A program made the translations under genes and the position numbers. The notes under the pieces are model-generated. The model was not told the DNA's origin and ran no database searches. It saw nothing but the letters and a program-made list of their open reading frames with translations. This document shows positions 9,701 through 17,047 of a stretch of 64,000 bases of DNA, in pieces. Source of the stretch: JANPCX01 sp050916095 (GTDB lineage Bacteria; Pseudomonadota; Gammaproteobacteria; Burkholderiales; Burkholderiaceae_C); assembly GCA_050916095.1 (NCBI GenBank), contig CP050901.1, positions 744,001 through 808,000 of the forward strand. The letters run 5' to 3'. How positions within the stretch are numbered: the stretch's first letter is position 1; each line of letters begins with the position of its first letter.

Positions 9701-12700
9701 GGAAACAGCCCAAGCGTCCACCGCCAGCAAACAGCAGGTGGCCAAACGCGGCACGCTCTTCATGTTCGACGAGCCCACCACCGGCCTGCACTTTGACGAC
9801 ATCGCCAAACTGATGCGCGCGTTTCGCAAGCTGCTGGATGCAGGCCACTCCATCATCGTCATTGAACACAACTTGGACGTGGTGCGTGCCGCCGATTGGT
9901 TGATCGACCTCGGCCCCGAGGGCGGCGATGCGGGTGGCCAGGTGATGTGCGTGGGCACACCGGAGTCTGTCAAACGTGATGCGTTGTCACACACCGGCCG
10001 GGCGCTGGCGGAATACGACGTCGCCATGGGGTTCGACGGGCACGAGGTCAAAGAAAAACTCCCTCTCCCTCTGGGAGAGGGCTGGGGTGAGGGAACTCCA
10101 CTCCAAGCCGTAATTCGTGGTCGCAGACCGAGCCCTCACCCTAACCCTCTCCCAGAGGGAGAGGGAACCAACTCCATACGCATCGTCAACGCACGCGAGC
10201 ACAACCTCAAAGCGCTCAACGTCAGCATTCCCCGCGACAAATTCACTGTGATCACCGGCGTGTCGGGCTCGGGCAAAAGCACACTGGCGTTTGACATTTT
10301 GTTCAACGAAGGCCAGCGGCGTTATTTGGAATCACTCAACGCCTATGCCCGCAGCCTGGTGCAACCGGCGGGCCGCCCCGAGGTGGATGCGGTTTACGGC
10401 ATACCGCCCACCGTGGCCATTGAGCAGCGACTGTCGCGTGGCGGCCGCAAAAGCACGGTGGCCACGACCACCGAGGTGTGGCATTTTTTGCGCTTGCTCT
10501 ATGTGAAGCTTGGTTTGCAACACTGTGTGAACGATGGCGCCGAAGTGCGCCCGCAATCTGCCGAGAGCATCACCGCACAAATCCTGCGTGACTTCAAAGG
10601 CCAGCACATTGGTTTGCTCGCGCCCTTGGTGGTCAACCGCAAGGGGCTGTACACCGATTTGGCGCGTTGGGCCAAAAACCGGGGCCACAGCCATTTGCGT
10701 GTGGATGGCGAGTTCATCAAAACCGCGCCGTGGCCGCGCCTGGACCGCTTCAAGGAACACACCTTGGAGTTGCCGGTGGGCGAGCTCATCGTCAGCGCCA
10801 GCCATGAATCCGAGCTGCGTGCCTTGCTGGCGCAGGCGCTGGATGCGGGCAAAGGCGTGATGCATGTACTGGCGCCACTGGATGGTTTGAAAGGCGCCAT
10901 GCTGACGGACGCACCCACCGGCCACATTGGTCAGGTGAAGGTGTTCTCCACCAAACGCGCCTGCCCGGCGTGCGGCACGAGTTACCCAGAACTAGATCCG
11001 CGCCTTTTTAGCTACAACAGCAAACACGGCTGGTGCACCACCTGTGTGGGCACAGGTTTAGCGTTGACGCGCGAGCAACGCAAAGCGTTTGACGACTCGG
11101 TTCGGGACGATGAGCAAAAAGGCCGCGAGCAAAGTTTCCCTTCCGAAGAAGCCGACGTCGACGGTGTGGTGGATGCCCCTTGCCCCGACTGCCACGGCAC
11201 ACGCCTGAACCCTGTCTCACGCGGGGTGACCTTTGACGGCCACTCCATCGCTTGGGTGGCGCAGTGGCCGGTGAACGAGGCCAAAAAATGGGTGGATAGC
11301 TTGCGCCTGACGGGCCGCGACCTGGAGATTTCGCGCGACGTGGTGACTGAAATTCAAAGCCGCCTGGCCTTCCTTGAAGAAGTTGGCCTGGGCTACCTCA
11401 CTTTGGATCGCGCCGCCCCCACCCTGAGCGGCGGCGAAGCCCAGCGCATTCGTTTGGCCGCACAGCTCGGGAGCAACCTGCAGGGCGTTTGTTATGTGCT
11501 GGACGAGCCCACCATTGGCCTGCATCCACGTGACAACCAGATTCTCCTGAATGCCCTGCAAAACCTGAGCGACAAAGGCAACACCTTGGTTGTCGTGGAA
11601 CACGATGAAGACACCATACGCCGCGCCGAACACCTGATCGACATTGGCCCTGGGGCTGGGGTGCGCGGCGGGCGGCTGGTGGCCCAAGGCTCTGCGGCTG
11701 ATTTGTCGGCCAATGCCGATTCGGTGACAGGGAGAGTGTTGGCGCATCCGCTCAAGCACCCGCTGTTTCCAAGGCGCGCTGTATTCCTCCCTCTCCCGCT
11801 TGCGGGAGAGGGTTGGGGTGAGGGAAAGCAACTTGGCCCGTCACCAGTCTCCCCTCACCCCAACCCTCTCCCCGAAGGGGCGAGGGAGTTAACACCCCAC
11901 CTCCACATCGTCAACGCCTCGCTGCACAACTTGAAGCAACTGAACGTGCGTGTGCCCCTCAAGCGCTTGGTCGCCGTCACCGGCGTCAGCGGCTCTGGCA
12001 AGTCCACCTTGGCACGTGACGTGTTGCTGGCCAACTTGCTCTTCATCAATACCACCGGCGCCAAACGCGCCCGTGAAACTGGCGCAGCGTCCGCCATCTG
12101 GGGCGGTTGCCAGGAAGTGCAAGGCTGGCAGCAAATCGACCGTGTGCTCGAAGTGGACCAAACCCCTATCGGCAAAACCCCGCGCTCCTGCCCTGCCACC
12201 TACATTGGCTTTTGGGACACCATCCGCAAACTCTTCGCCGACACCCTGGAGTCGCGTGCCCGTGGCTACACACCGGCGCGCTTCAGCTTCAACACCGGAG
12301 AAGGCCGCTGCCCTGATTGCGAAGGCCAAGGCATGCGCACCATCGAGATGAGTTTCCTGCCCGACGTGAAAGTGCCCTGCGGCACCTGCCACGGCCAGCG
12401 ATTCAACCCAGAGACGCTGGCCGTGACTTGGCGCGGCAAAACCATCGGTGATGTCTTGCGCATGGAAATTGACGAAGCCGTCGAATTCTTCGGCAGCATG
12501 CCTGCCATCTCCTACCCTTTGCAATTGCTCAAAGACGTCGGCTTGGGCTACCTCACCTTGGGCCAACCCTCGCCCACCTTGAGCGGTGGCGAAGCCCAGC
12601 GCATCAAGCTGGTCACCGAACTCACCAAGGTGCGCGACGACGTCACTCGGCGCGGCAAAAAATCGCCGCACACGCTTTATGTGCTGGACGAACCCACGGT

Positions 12701-12947
12701 CGGCCTGCACATGGCCGACGTCGAAAAACTCATCCAGGTGCTGCACCGTTTGGTGCAGGGCGGTCACAGCGTGGTGGTCATCGAACACGACCTGGATGTC
12801 ATCGCCGAAGCCGACTGGGTCATCGACCTGGGGCCTGAAGGGGGCGTGCATGGCGGCGCGCTGGTGGCCGAGTGTCCACCAGAGGCATTGGTGAAGAATC
12901 CGAAAAGCCATACGGGCGCGGCGATGAAGCGGGTGTTGGAACGATGA
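6708..12947 (+). CDS. uvrA: double-length excinuclease ABC subunit A (two fused UvrA units)
   Basis: This 2079-residue protein contains four UvrA-type ABC ATPase modules, twice the usual 940 residues. The start is MTSGLIRIRGARQHNLKNI, which matches the UvrA N-terminus; 26 codons further upstream are non-conserved. Walker A motifs G(P/V)SGSGK(S/T) are near residues 33, 785, 1184 and 1758; LSGGE signatures near 633, 983, 1573 and 1958; Walker B LDEP/FDEP segments near 663, 1020, 1597 and 1992. CxxC zinc pairs appear in each unit (for example CETC near 343, CPTC, CPDC, CGTC). UvrA finds DNA damage and loads UvrB. Large UvrA proteins of this kind are known in Burkholderiales to my knowledge. Several linkers are encoded by repetitive DNA elements (described separately). 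A normal-sized uvrA may exist elsewhere in the genome. Confidence 0.92.
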   Translation: MTSGLIRIRGARQHNLKNIDLDIRTGEMTVVTGPSGSGKSSLVFDTLYAEGQRRYVETFSAYARQFLDRMDKPAVDRVDGVPPAIAIDQTNPVRTSRSTVGTMTELNDHLKLLFARAADLFDSQTAQRVRHDTPETIYADLLERTKAHDPRVVITFPVELPGATSPEEIEQWLSASGYTKVHAQREVASPTGPRQLLDVVADRFRVQGAEKVRVMEAIEAALKRGGGRVSVHVMAEGLRQAQPGPSTGSGRTESGSGLAEGVSGHVDQQGLSPPQPVRPDPSTGLRTGLVEGSAHAKTVRPEPVEGPTEPTLWRYSTGLHCPDSDLRYSDPQPALFSFNSPMGACETCRGFGRVIGVDYGLVIPDPKKTLRAGAIKTLQTPAWAENQDDLMRHAGDAGIPRDTPWSHLTEAQKSWVIDGDPNWTGKANAWNKQWYGVKRFFEYLESKAYKMHIRVLLSKYRSYNPCGVCGGARLKTEALLWRLGTKVDADRVLASNLVGRAPQSVRAEPPFSVRTEPVEVPPASDALASTGSARTEGDVTAAVNHISSRHQRFMPRGVLWSREQLEALPGLTVHDLMLIPIDRMRVFFETLQLPSTLLDDALKLLLDEIRTRLRYLCEVGLGYLTLDRQSRTLSGGEVQRINLTTALGTSLVNTLFVLDEPSIGLHPRDMNRIVEAMHRLRDAGNTLVVVEHDPAVMLAADRLIDMGPGPGERGGQIVFDGTPEAIRQADTLTGAYLGARKQVGFGLKRLVTPATPKLILQGATEHNLKNITVEFPLQHLVCVTGVSGSGKSTLMQDVLHPALLRHFGKATESPGAHEALLGADWLSDAVFVDQSPIGKTARSNPASYVGAFDEIRKLFAQAPLALERGYGASMFSFNAGNGRCPTCGGSGFEHVEMQFLSDVYLRCPDCDGKRFRPELLEVKIDRRLPGDILRDLSVADVLELTVSEAVQLFAQDREVLRVLQPIVDVGLDYVKLGQPVPTLSGGEAQRLKLAGFLAETAQASTASKQQVAKRGTLFMFDEPTTGLHFDDIAKLMRAFRKLLDAGHSIIVIEHNLDVVRAADWLIDLGPEGGDAGGQVMCVGTPESVKRDALSHTGRALAEYDVAMGFDGHEVKEKLPLPLGEGWGEGTPLQAVIRGRRPSPHPNPLPEGEGTNSIRIVNAREHNLKALNVSIPRDKFTVITGVSGSGKSTLAFDILFNEGQRRYLESLNAYARSLVQPAGRPEVDAVYGIPPTVAIEQRLSRGGRKSTVATTTEVWHFLRLLYVKLGLQHCVNDGAEVRPQSAESITAQILRDFKGQHIGLLAPLVVNRKGLYTDLARWAKNRGHSHLRVDGEFIKTAPWPRLDRFKEHTLELPVGELIVSASHESELRALLAQALDAGKGVMHVLAPLDGLKGAMLTDAPTGHIGQVKVFSTKRACPACGTSYPELDPRLFSYNSKHGWCTTCVGTGLALTREQRKAFDDSVRDDEQKGREQSFPSEEADVDGVVDAPCPDCHGTRLNPVSRGVTFDGHSIAWVAQWPVNEAKKWVDSLRLTGRDLEISRDVVTEIQSRLAFLEEVGLGYLTLDRAAPTLSGGEAQRIRLAAQLGSNLQGVCYVLDEPTIGLHPRDNQILLNALQNLSDKGNTLVVVEHDEDTIRRAEHLIDIGPGAGVRGGRLVAQGSAADLSANADSVTGRVLAHPLKHPLFPRRAVFLPLPLAGEGWGEGKQLGPSPVSPHPNPLPEGARELTPHLHIVNASLHNLKQLNVRVPLKRLVAVTGVSGSGKSTLARDVLLANLLFINTTGAKRARETGAASAIWGGCQEVQGWQQIDRVLEVDQTPIGKTPRSCPATYIGFWDTIRKLFADTLESRARGYTPARFSFNTGEGRCPDCEGQGMRTIEMSFLPDVKVPCGTCHGQRFNPETLAVTWRGKTIGDVLRMEIDEAVEFFGSMPAISYPLQLLKDVGLGYLTLGQPSPTLSGGEAQRIKLVTELTKVRDDVTRRGKKSPHTLYVLDEPTVGLHMADVEKLIQVLHRLVQGGHSVVVIEHDLDVIAEADWVIDLGPEGGVHGGALVAECPPEALVKNPKSHTGAAMKRVLER
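7415..7626. repeat. cluster of TTCGACAGGCTCAG-type repeats inside uvrA
   Basis: At least four copies or half-copies of a palindromic element with core CTTCGACAGGCTCAG are packed here, in both orientations: 7415-7437, 7439-7464, 7535-7586 and 7601-7626. They are translated in frame as low-complexity peptide such as RPEPVEG within the first UvrA module. The bases around them keep the reading frame open, so the insertion is tolerated. The family is a common intergenic repeat in this bacterial group. Confidence 0.85.
8219..8313. repeat. second TTCGACAGGCTCAG-type repeat group inside uvrA
   Basis: A truncated copy (8219-8234), a direct copy (8243-8267) and an inverted copy (8289-8313) of the same element occur here. 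The last two form an inverted pair with about 21 bp between them. They encode peptides such as RTEPVEV and TGSARTE in a linker before the first ABC signature of UvrA. Confidence 0.85.
10061..10165. repeat. CCCTCTCCC palindromic element in the UvrA linker (modules 2 to 3)
   Basis: Two 33-bp arms, 10061-10093 and 10133-10165, are inverted copies matching at 31 of 33 positions, separated by 39 bp; each arm contains its own CCCTCTC-GAGAGGG palindrome. The element is read in frame as LPLPLGEGWGEG and SPHPNPLPEGEG, exactly at the junction between the two UvrA-like halves. Such elements normally lie between genes. Confidence 0.9.
11789..11886. repeat. CCCTCTCCC palindromic element in the UvrA linker (modules 3 to 4)
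   Basis: This is a second copy of the element at 10061, with arms 11789-11824 and 11852-11886, again inverted and again in frame (FLPLPLAGEGWGEG and SPHPNPLPEG). It sits in the linker between the third and fourth ATPase modules. Confidence 0.9.
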
Positions 12948-13243
12948 GTGGTGCGGAGTCCGAACTAAAAACATCGCCAGCCAACAACACCTTGCTTGGT
13001 TTGGGTTCGGTATCGAGAAGCTGGCTCGCCGACATGGGCTTCCACACGGCCAACGATTTGCAATCGGTCGATGTCTTTGACCTCTACCGCCAACTCAAAC
13101 AACGCCACAGCGAAGTCAACCGCAACCTGCTCTATGCTCTTATCGGTGCTCAAGAAAACCGCGACTGGCGGGAGGTATCACGCACCGACAAGACGTCGAT
13201 ATTGTTGCGCCTGGAGCAGATGGGTTTGCTACAAGAACGTTGA
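12944..13243 (+). CDS. TfoX C-terminal domain protein
   Basis: A small 99-residue protein whose start ATG overlaps the uvrA stop (ATGA), so it is co-translated with uvrA. Residues about 20-95 (LGLGSVSRSWLADMGFHTANDL, then YRQLKQR and NLLYALIGA) match the TfoX C-terminal helix-hairpin-helix-like domain. In competence regulators that domain accompanies an N-terminal domain, which is absent here. Stand-alone proteins of this type are common in proteobacteria, but their role is not settled. The 165 nt after it, up to the sensor kinase, holds nothing recognisable. Confidence 0.75.
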   Translation: MSGAESELKTSPANNTLLGLGSVSRSWLADMGFHTANDLQSVDVFDLYRQLKQRHSEVNRNLLYALIGAQENRDWREVSRTDKTSILLRLEQMGLLQER

Positions 13244-13975
13244 CGGATGTGCGCGGTCGCTGTGCTGTGGTCAACGGGTCGGGGCAGGTGGGGCGTGAGC
13301 GCGTCAATGGGCCAATGACACATGGCGCTGGGGACCACCCAGTGCATCGTTCGCCGAGGGGAGAAGGGGTTGCGGGCAACATCAAACAACACGAATTTGC
13401 GCCATGAAATGGGCACCGCTTTGGCGGAGTCATGGAAGCATCTGCTGTCACCATGGCGGCATTTGCCCGATCTATCCCTCACTGTGGGTCAGTCGCCGCT
13501 GTCACAACGAATTGCGCGGCAGCAATTTCGGTCCCTGATGGCTGAAAGCACACACAACGTGGTTGCCACCGTTGGTGGCGTTTTACTGTGGTTTGTGAGT
13601 TTGTGGCACATCAATCCGAGTGTCTGGGTGATTCTTTGGGCGGTGTTCAGTCTCTGCTCCCTCGCGCTGATGGCTAATTTGTTTGCGCGCTTCGCCAAAG
13701 CCAATGTTCCTGACGATGATTTGAGGCGCTGGGAAATGGGTGTGGGCACGCTGCAAACTGTCGCGGGTCTTCAATTTGGAGTGGTCGGATTTTTGGTGCT
13801 CAAAGACATGACGCTTTATGCGCCGTTCATCACGATCGGTTTGTTGCTGATCGTCGTCGGTTCTTTGAGCTTGCAAGTCACTTACCGCCCTAGCATTGTT
13901 GCGGTGGCTGTCCCAGTTGCGCTGCTGCATAGCGCAGCCATGTTGCGCAGCGGTGAGTTGCTGCCCAGTGTCTTA

Positions 13976-14822
13976 GAGCGTGTTTACGATCTTCTTCTGA
14001 CCCGAAAATAGGCAGATGAAGAGAAAGAGATACGCCAGCGACATCAGCCGGGAGAAGTTTGAGCAAATTGAGCCGCTGCTGCGCAGCGTGCGCAAGGCGA
14101 CCAAGCCGACGAAGGTGGATCTGTATGAGGTGTTCTGCGCGGTGCTGTACCTGCTGCGAACGGGTTGCCAGTGGAGGTTCTTGCCGAGCGAGTTTGCGAA
14201 GTGGACGACGGTCTATGCCTACTGGCGCAAATGGAGTGAGCCTGACCAGGACGGTGTGAGCGTGTTGGAACGGGCTTTAAAAAAATCAGGTTGGCGCGGC
14301 CCGAGACAGACTGGGGCGCAACGCATGCAGCACGCTGTTGATCGTGGACGCGCAGAGCGTGAAGAATACGGACACGGCGGCGCTCAAGGGCTATGACGGG
14401 GGCAAGAAGGTTTCGGGCATCAAGCGACACATTGCAGTGGACACGCCAGGGTTGCCGCACGCAGTGGCGGTGACGACGGCCGAGGTGACTGACCGCAAGG
14501 GGGCGCTGCAGGCCCTGCAGCGTTGCAAACCGGGACTGGCACGGGTGCAAAGCTTGCTGGCTGACAGCGGGTACGTGGGAGAGCCCTTCGCGCAGGGCGT
14601 GCAAGAGGTTCTTGGAGGGCATGTGACGGTACAGATCGCCAAGAGGAGCGAGTTGCACACCTTCAAGGTCATGCCCAAGCGCTGGATCGTCGAGCGCAGC
14701 TTTGCCTGGTTGGACAAGAACCGGCGGCTGTGGAAGAACTGCGAGCGGCTGCTCAATACCAGCCTACAGTTCGTCCACTTGGCATTCTTGGCGTTGCTCC
14801 TCAGGAGATCGTAAACACGCTC
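13976..14822 (+). mobile_element. IS5-family insertion sequence (IS427-like), 847 bp
   Basis: Perfect 17-bp terminal inverted repeats GAGCGTGTTTACGATCT lie at 13976-13992 and, as the reverse complement, at 14806-14822. The target duplication is TTA (13973-13975 and 14823-14825), typical of the IS5 subgroup with short TNA targets. One transposase gene in two frames fills the element. Intact ends and a clean target copy suggest a recent insertion. Confidence 0.95.
14016..14814 (+). CDS. IS5-family transposase encoded in two frames (orfA 14016-14396, orfB to 14814)
   Basis: OrfA (126 residues) carries the N-terminal DUF4096-type domain (RTGCQWRFLPSEFAKW). OrfB carries the DDE catalytic part: LLIVDAQSVKNTD (first Asp), LLADSGYVG (second Asp) and WIVERSFAWLDKNRRL (Glu region). 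The frames meet at a run of seven A residues (14279-14285). OrfB is in the +1 frame relative to orfA, and it opens only after a stop at 14278-14280, so fusion needs a +1 or -2 shift or RNA slippage that removes one A. Two-frame organisation is usual in the IS427 subgroup; whether this copy is active cannot be told. Confidence 0.88.
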
Positions 14823-16232
14823 TTAGGGGTGGCGTTTTTGGTTGGCGTCGCATTGCTGATTCGTCTGGCCTATCTTCAAAACACGTTGATTTCACGGTCG
14901 CTGCATGACGCGGAGGAGCGGCTGGCCTTGTTGAGTGAACTGGAGGTTCGGCGAGCGGAGGCGCAGCATGCAAGTCAGGCGAAAACTCGGTTCCTGGCGG
15001 CTGTCAGTCACGATCTTCGGCAGCCCATGCATTCCATTTCTCTGTTGACCAAGGCGCTGGCAAGGCGTGTCGATGCAGACATGGTTGTGCACCGGCAAAT
15101 CAGTGCATCGGTTCAGGCCATGGACGACATGCTGGATGGTTTGTTGGAGGTTTCCAAGCTCGATATCGGCGATTTGCCCTTGCGCGTGGGCCCGGTTCAT
15201 GTGCCCGCGCTTTTGGCGAGGCTGCAGCTACAGTTTCAAGCCCAGGCGCAGGAGAAGGGCCTGAGCCTGACTGTGCAAGCTGCGGCATCGTGGGCCTACA
15301 GCGATGCGGATGAGTTGCACCGGCTGTTGGCCAACCTGGTTTCAAATGCGGTTCGTTACACATCGCAAGGCCATGTGTTGATTCGTGTGCGTGAACGCGG
15401 TGCGAGTTTGTGGCTGCAGGTGTGGGACAGTGGCCTGGGCATTGCACGGCGGGACCGTTTGCGTATCTTTGACGAGTTTGTCCAGATTTCGCCCCTCAAG
15501 TCCGGGCTGGCCCAGGCGAGTGGAACAGGGCTCGGGCTGTCCATCGTTCAGCGTGTGGCGCAGCGTTTGGATCACCGCGTGGTTGTTCGCTCGCGTCCAG
15601 GGCGGGGATCGCTGTTTGCGGTGTGTGTTCCTCGGGTGAATGCACCCGGCGTCACCGACGATGCTGTCCTGGGGGATCGTGCGCTGGATCACTACCTCAC
15701 GGGACTGCTGATTTTGCTCATTGAAGACGATGTCGCCGTGCGCCAAAGCATGAGGCTTCTGTTGTTGTCTTTCAGTTGCCATGTGCTGGAGGCCGACTCG
15801 ACCAGATCGGCATTGGCCGTGGTGGACAGCACCCTGCGAACGCCTGACCTCATCATCACGGACTACCGACTCAGCGACGCCGACAGCGGGCTGAACGCGA
15901 TTGTGAAGGTGCGTGAAGCGGTTGATGAAACCATACCTGCGTTGCTCATCACGGCGGAACGACAACCACCGCACGACGCGGCCGCCCGGCTTGGCGTCCC
16001 TGTACTTTCCAAGCCATTGAACACCCGGGCACTGACCATCGCTCTGTCGGGGTTGTTGGGCAGCGACCTGGCATCACCCCGCTCGACCAACTAACGCCGA
16101 ACGGTCGTGTCCCTGCTGAAGTAGGCGGGCTGGCGCATGCTGGATGAGCAACCGTGTGTCGCTGGAGTACACCCTCAGCACAGGAGACAATCAGCGCTGC
16201 ACTCACCCCCTTTTTTGATTGAAACAGATGTC

Positions 16233-16877
16233 ATGAAAGTTTTGCTCGTCGATGATCATGTCTTGTTCCGGCAGGGAATGCAGCTCATGCTCGAGCGACT
16301 GGCACCCTCCATTGAAACATTCGAGGCAGGTGATTTGCCGTCAGCGCTTGTGATGGCGCAGACGCAGTCGGATTTGGACATGGTTTTTTTTGATTTAGGA
16401 CTCCCAGGCGTCTCTGGAATGGACGCTTTGGTCGCTTTCAAACAGGCCCATGACGGCCTGCCTGTGGTGGTGTTGTCTGCGCTGTCAGACAAACAAACGG
16501 TGCTGGATGCGCTTTACCACGGGGCAATCGGCTTTATTCCCAAGTCGGCGTCTATGCTGGCGTTAGAGGGGGCGTTGAAGGCGGTGGTTTCCAACCGCAT
16601 TTATTTGCCGGCGACCGCGTTGGATGTGCCCGATGCTTCGGTTCTGCGGGACAGCTCGACTTACAAAAAACTCGCCGAGTTGCCACTGACGGACCGGCAG
16701 AAAGAAGTTTTCAAATTGATTTTGTTGGGTAAGTCGAACAAGGTGATTGCCCGTGACTTGGGTGTGGCCGAGTCCACCATCAAGTCCCATGTCAAACCCA
16801 TCCTCCAGGCGCTGAACGTGACCTCCCGTGTTCAAGCCATTGTGGAAATGGGGCGCTTGGGTGTGGAGCTGGACTGA
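16233..16877 (+). CDS. NarL/LuxR-family response regulator
   Basis: A 214-residue two-component regulator starting at MKVLLVDDHVLFRQG; the longer upstream frame lacks conserved sequence. The receiver domain has the acidic pair at residues 7-8, the phosphoacceptor Asp54 in VFFDLGLPG, and a conserved Lys in GFIPKSAS (about 105). A LuxR-type helix-turn-helix covers about residues 150-195 (LTDRQKEVFKLILLG, then ESTIKSHV). It lies 138 nt after the disrupted hybrid kinase, in the same direction, and so has probably lost its usual input. Target genes are unknown; the polysaccharide genes downstream are one possibility, by position only. Confidence 0.92.
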   Translation: MKVLLVDDHVLFRQGMQLMLERLAPSIETFEAGDLPSALVMAQTQSDLDMVFFDLGLPGVSGMDALVAFKQAHDGLPVVVLSALSDKQTVLDALYHGAIGFIPKSASMLALEGALKAVVSNRIYLPATALDVPDASVLRDSSTYKKLAELPLTDRQKEVFKLILLGKSNKVIARDLGVAESTIKSHVKPILQALNVTSRVQAIVEMGRLGVELD

Positions 16878-16964
16878 CGCCGCCGCATGATGGCGTTCGT
16901 GAATCGCGACGCCAAACACCGTTAGAGTCGATCCCGCCGAAGCCAGCGCCTGCCTCGTTGCAGG

Positions 16965-16991
16965 CCCTTCAACAGGCTCAAGGCGAAGCGG
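16965..16991. repeat. degenerate TTCGACAGGCTCAG-type repeat
   Basis: This single copy, with about three mismatches to the repeats inside uvrA, lies in the 170-nt spacer between the convergent response regulator and ligase genes. It shows the usual intergenic placement of this family. No clear terminator was found in the spacer. Confidence 0.6.
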
Positions 16992-17047
16992 CTGGCGGTT
17001 GTCCTGAACACCGTCAAAATCAATGGCACTGCATGATCAGCCGCAGA

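Larger units (their letters stand above)
13409..16094 (+). pseudogene. hybrid sensor histidine kinase interrupted by an IS5-family element
   Basis: The coding parts are 13409-13975 (189 codons) and 14826-16094 (422 codons). Removing the insertion plus one TTA target copy joins them in frame into a protein of about 611 residues. The first part has an N-terminal soluble stretch and about five membrane segments, and the second begins with a sixth (VAFLVGVALLIRLAYL). The kinase core has an H-box VSHDLRQPMHSI, an ATP-binding N-box (NLVSNAVRYT), DSGLGI, and TGLGLSIV. The C-terminal receiver domain has LIEDD and IITDY acidic motifs. As it stands, the first half ends at 14011 with 12 IS-encoded codons. 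The second half remains open from an ATG inside the IS at 14730 and might yield a truncated kinase. The response regulator at 16233 is the probable partner. Confidence 0.9.

Noticed and set aside
10061..11886. CRISPR-like array suggested by repeated palindromes in uvrA
   Set aside because: There are only two element pairs, they are in a reading frame, and they have no regular spacer structure.
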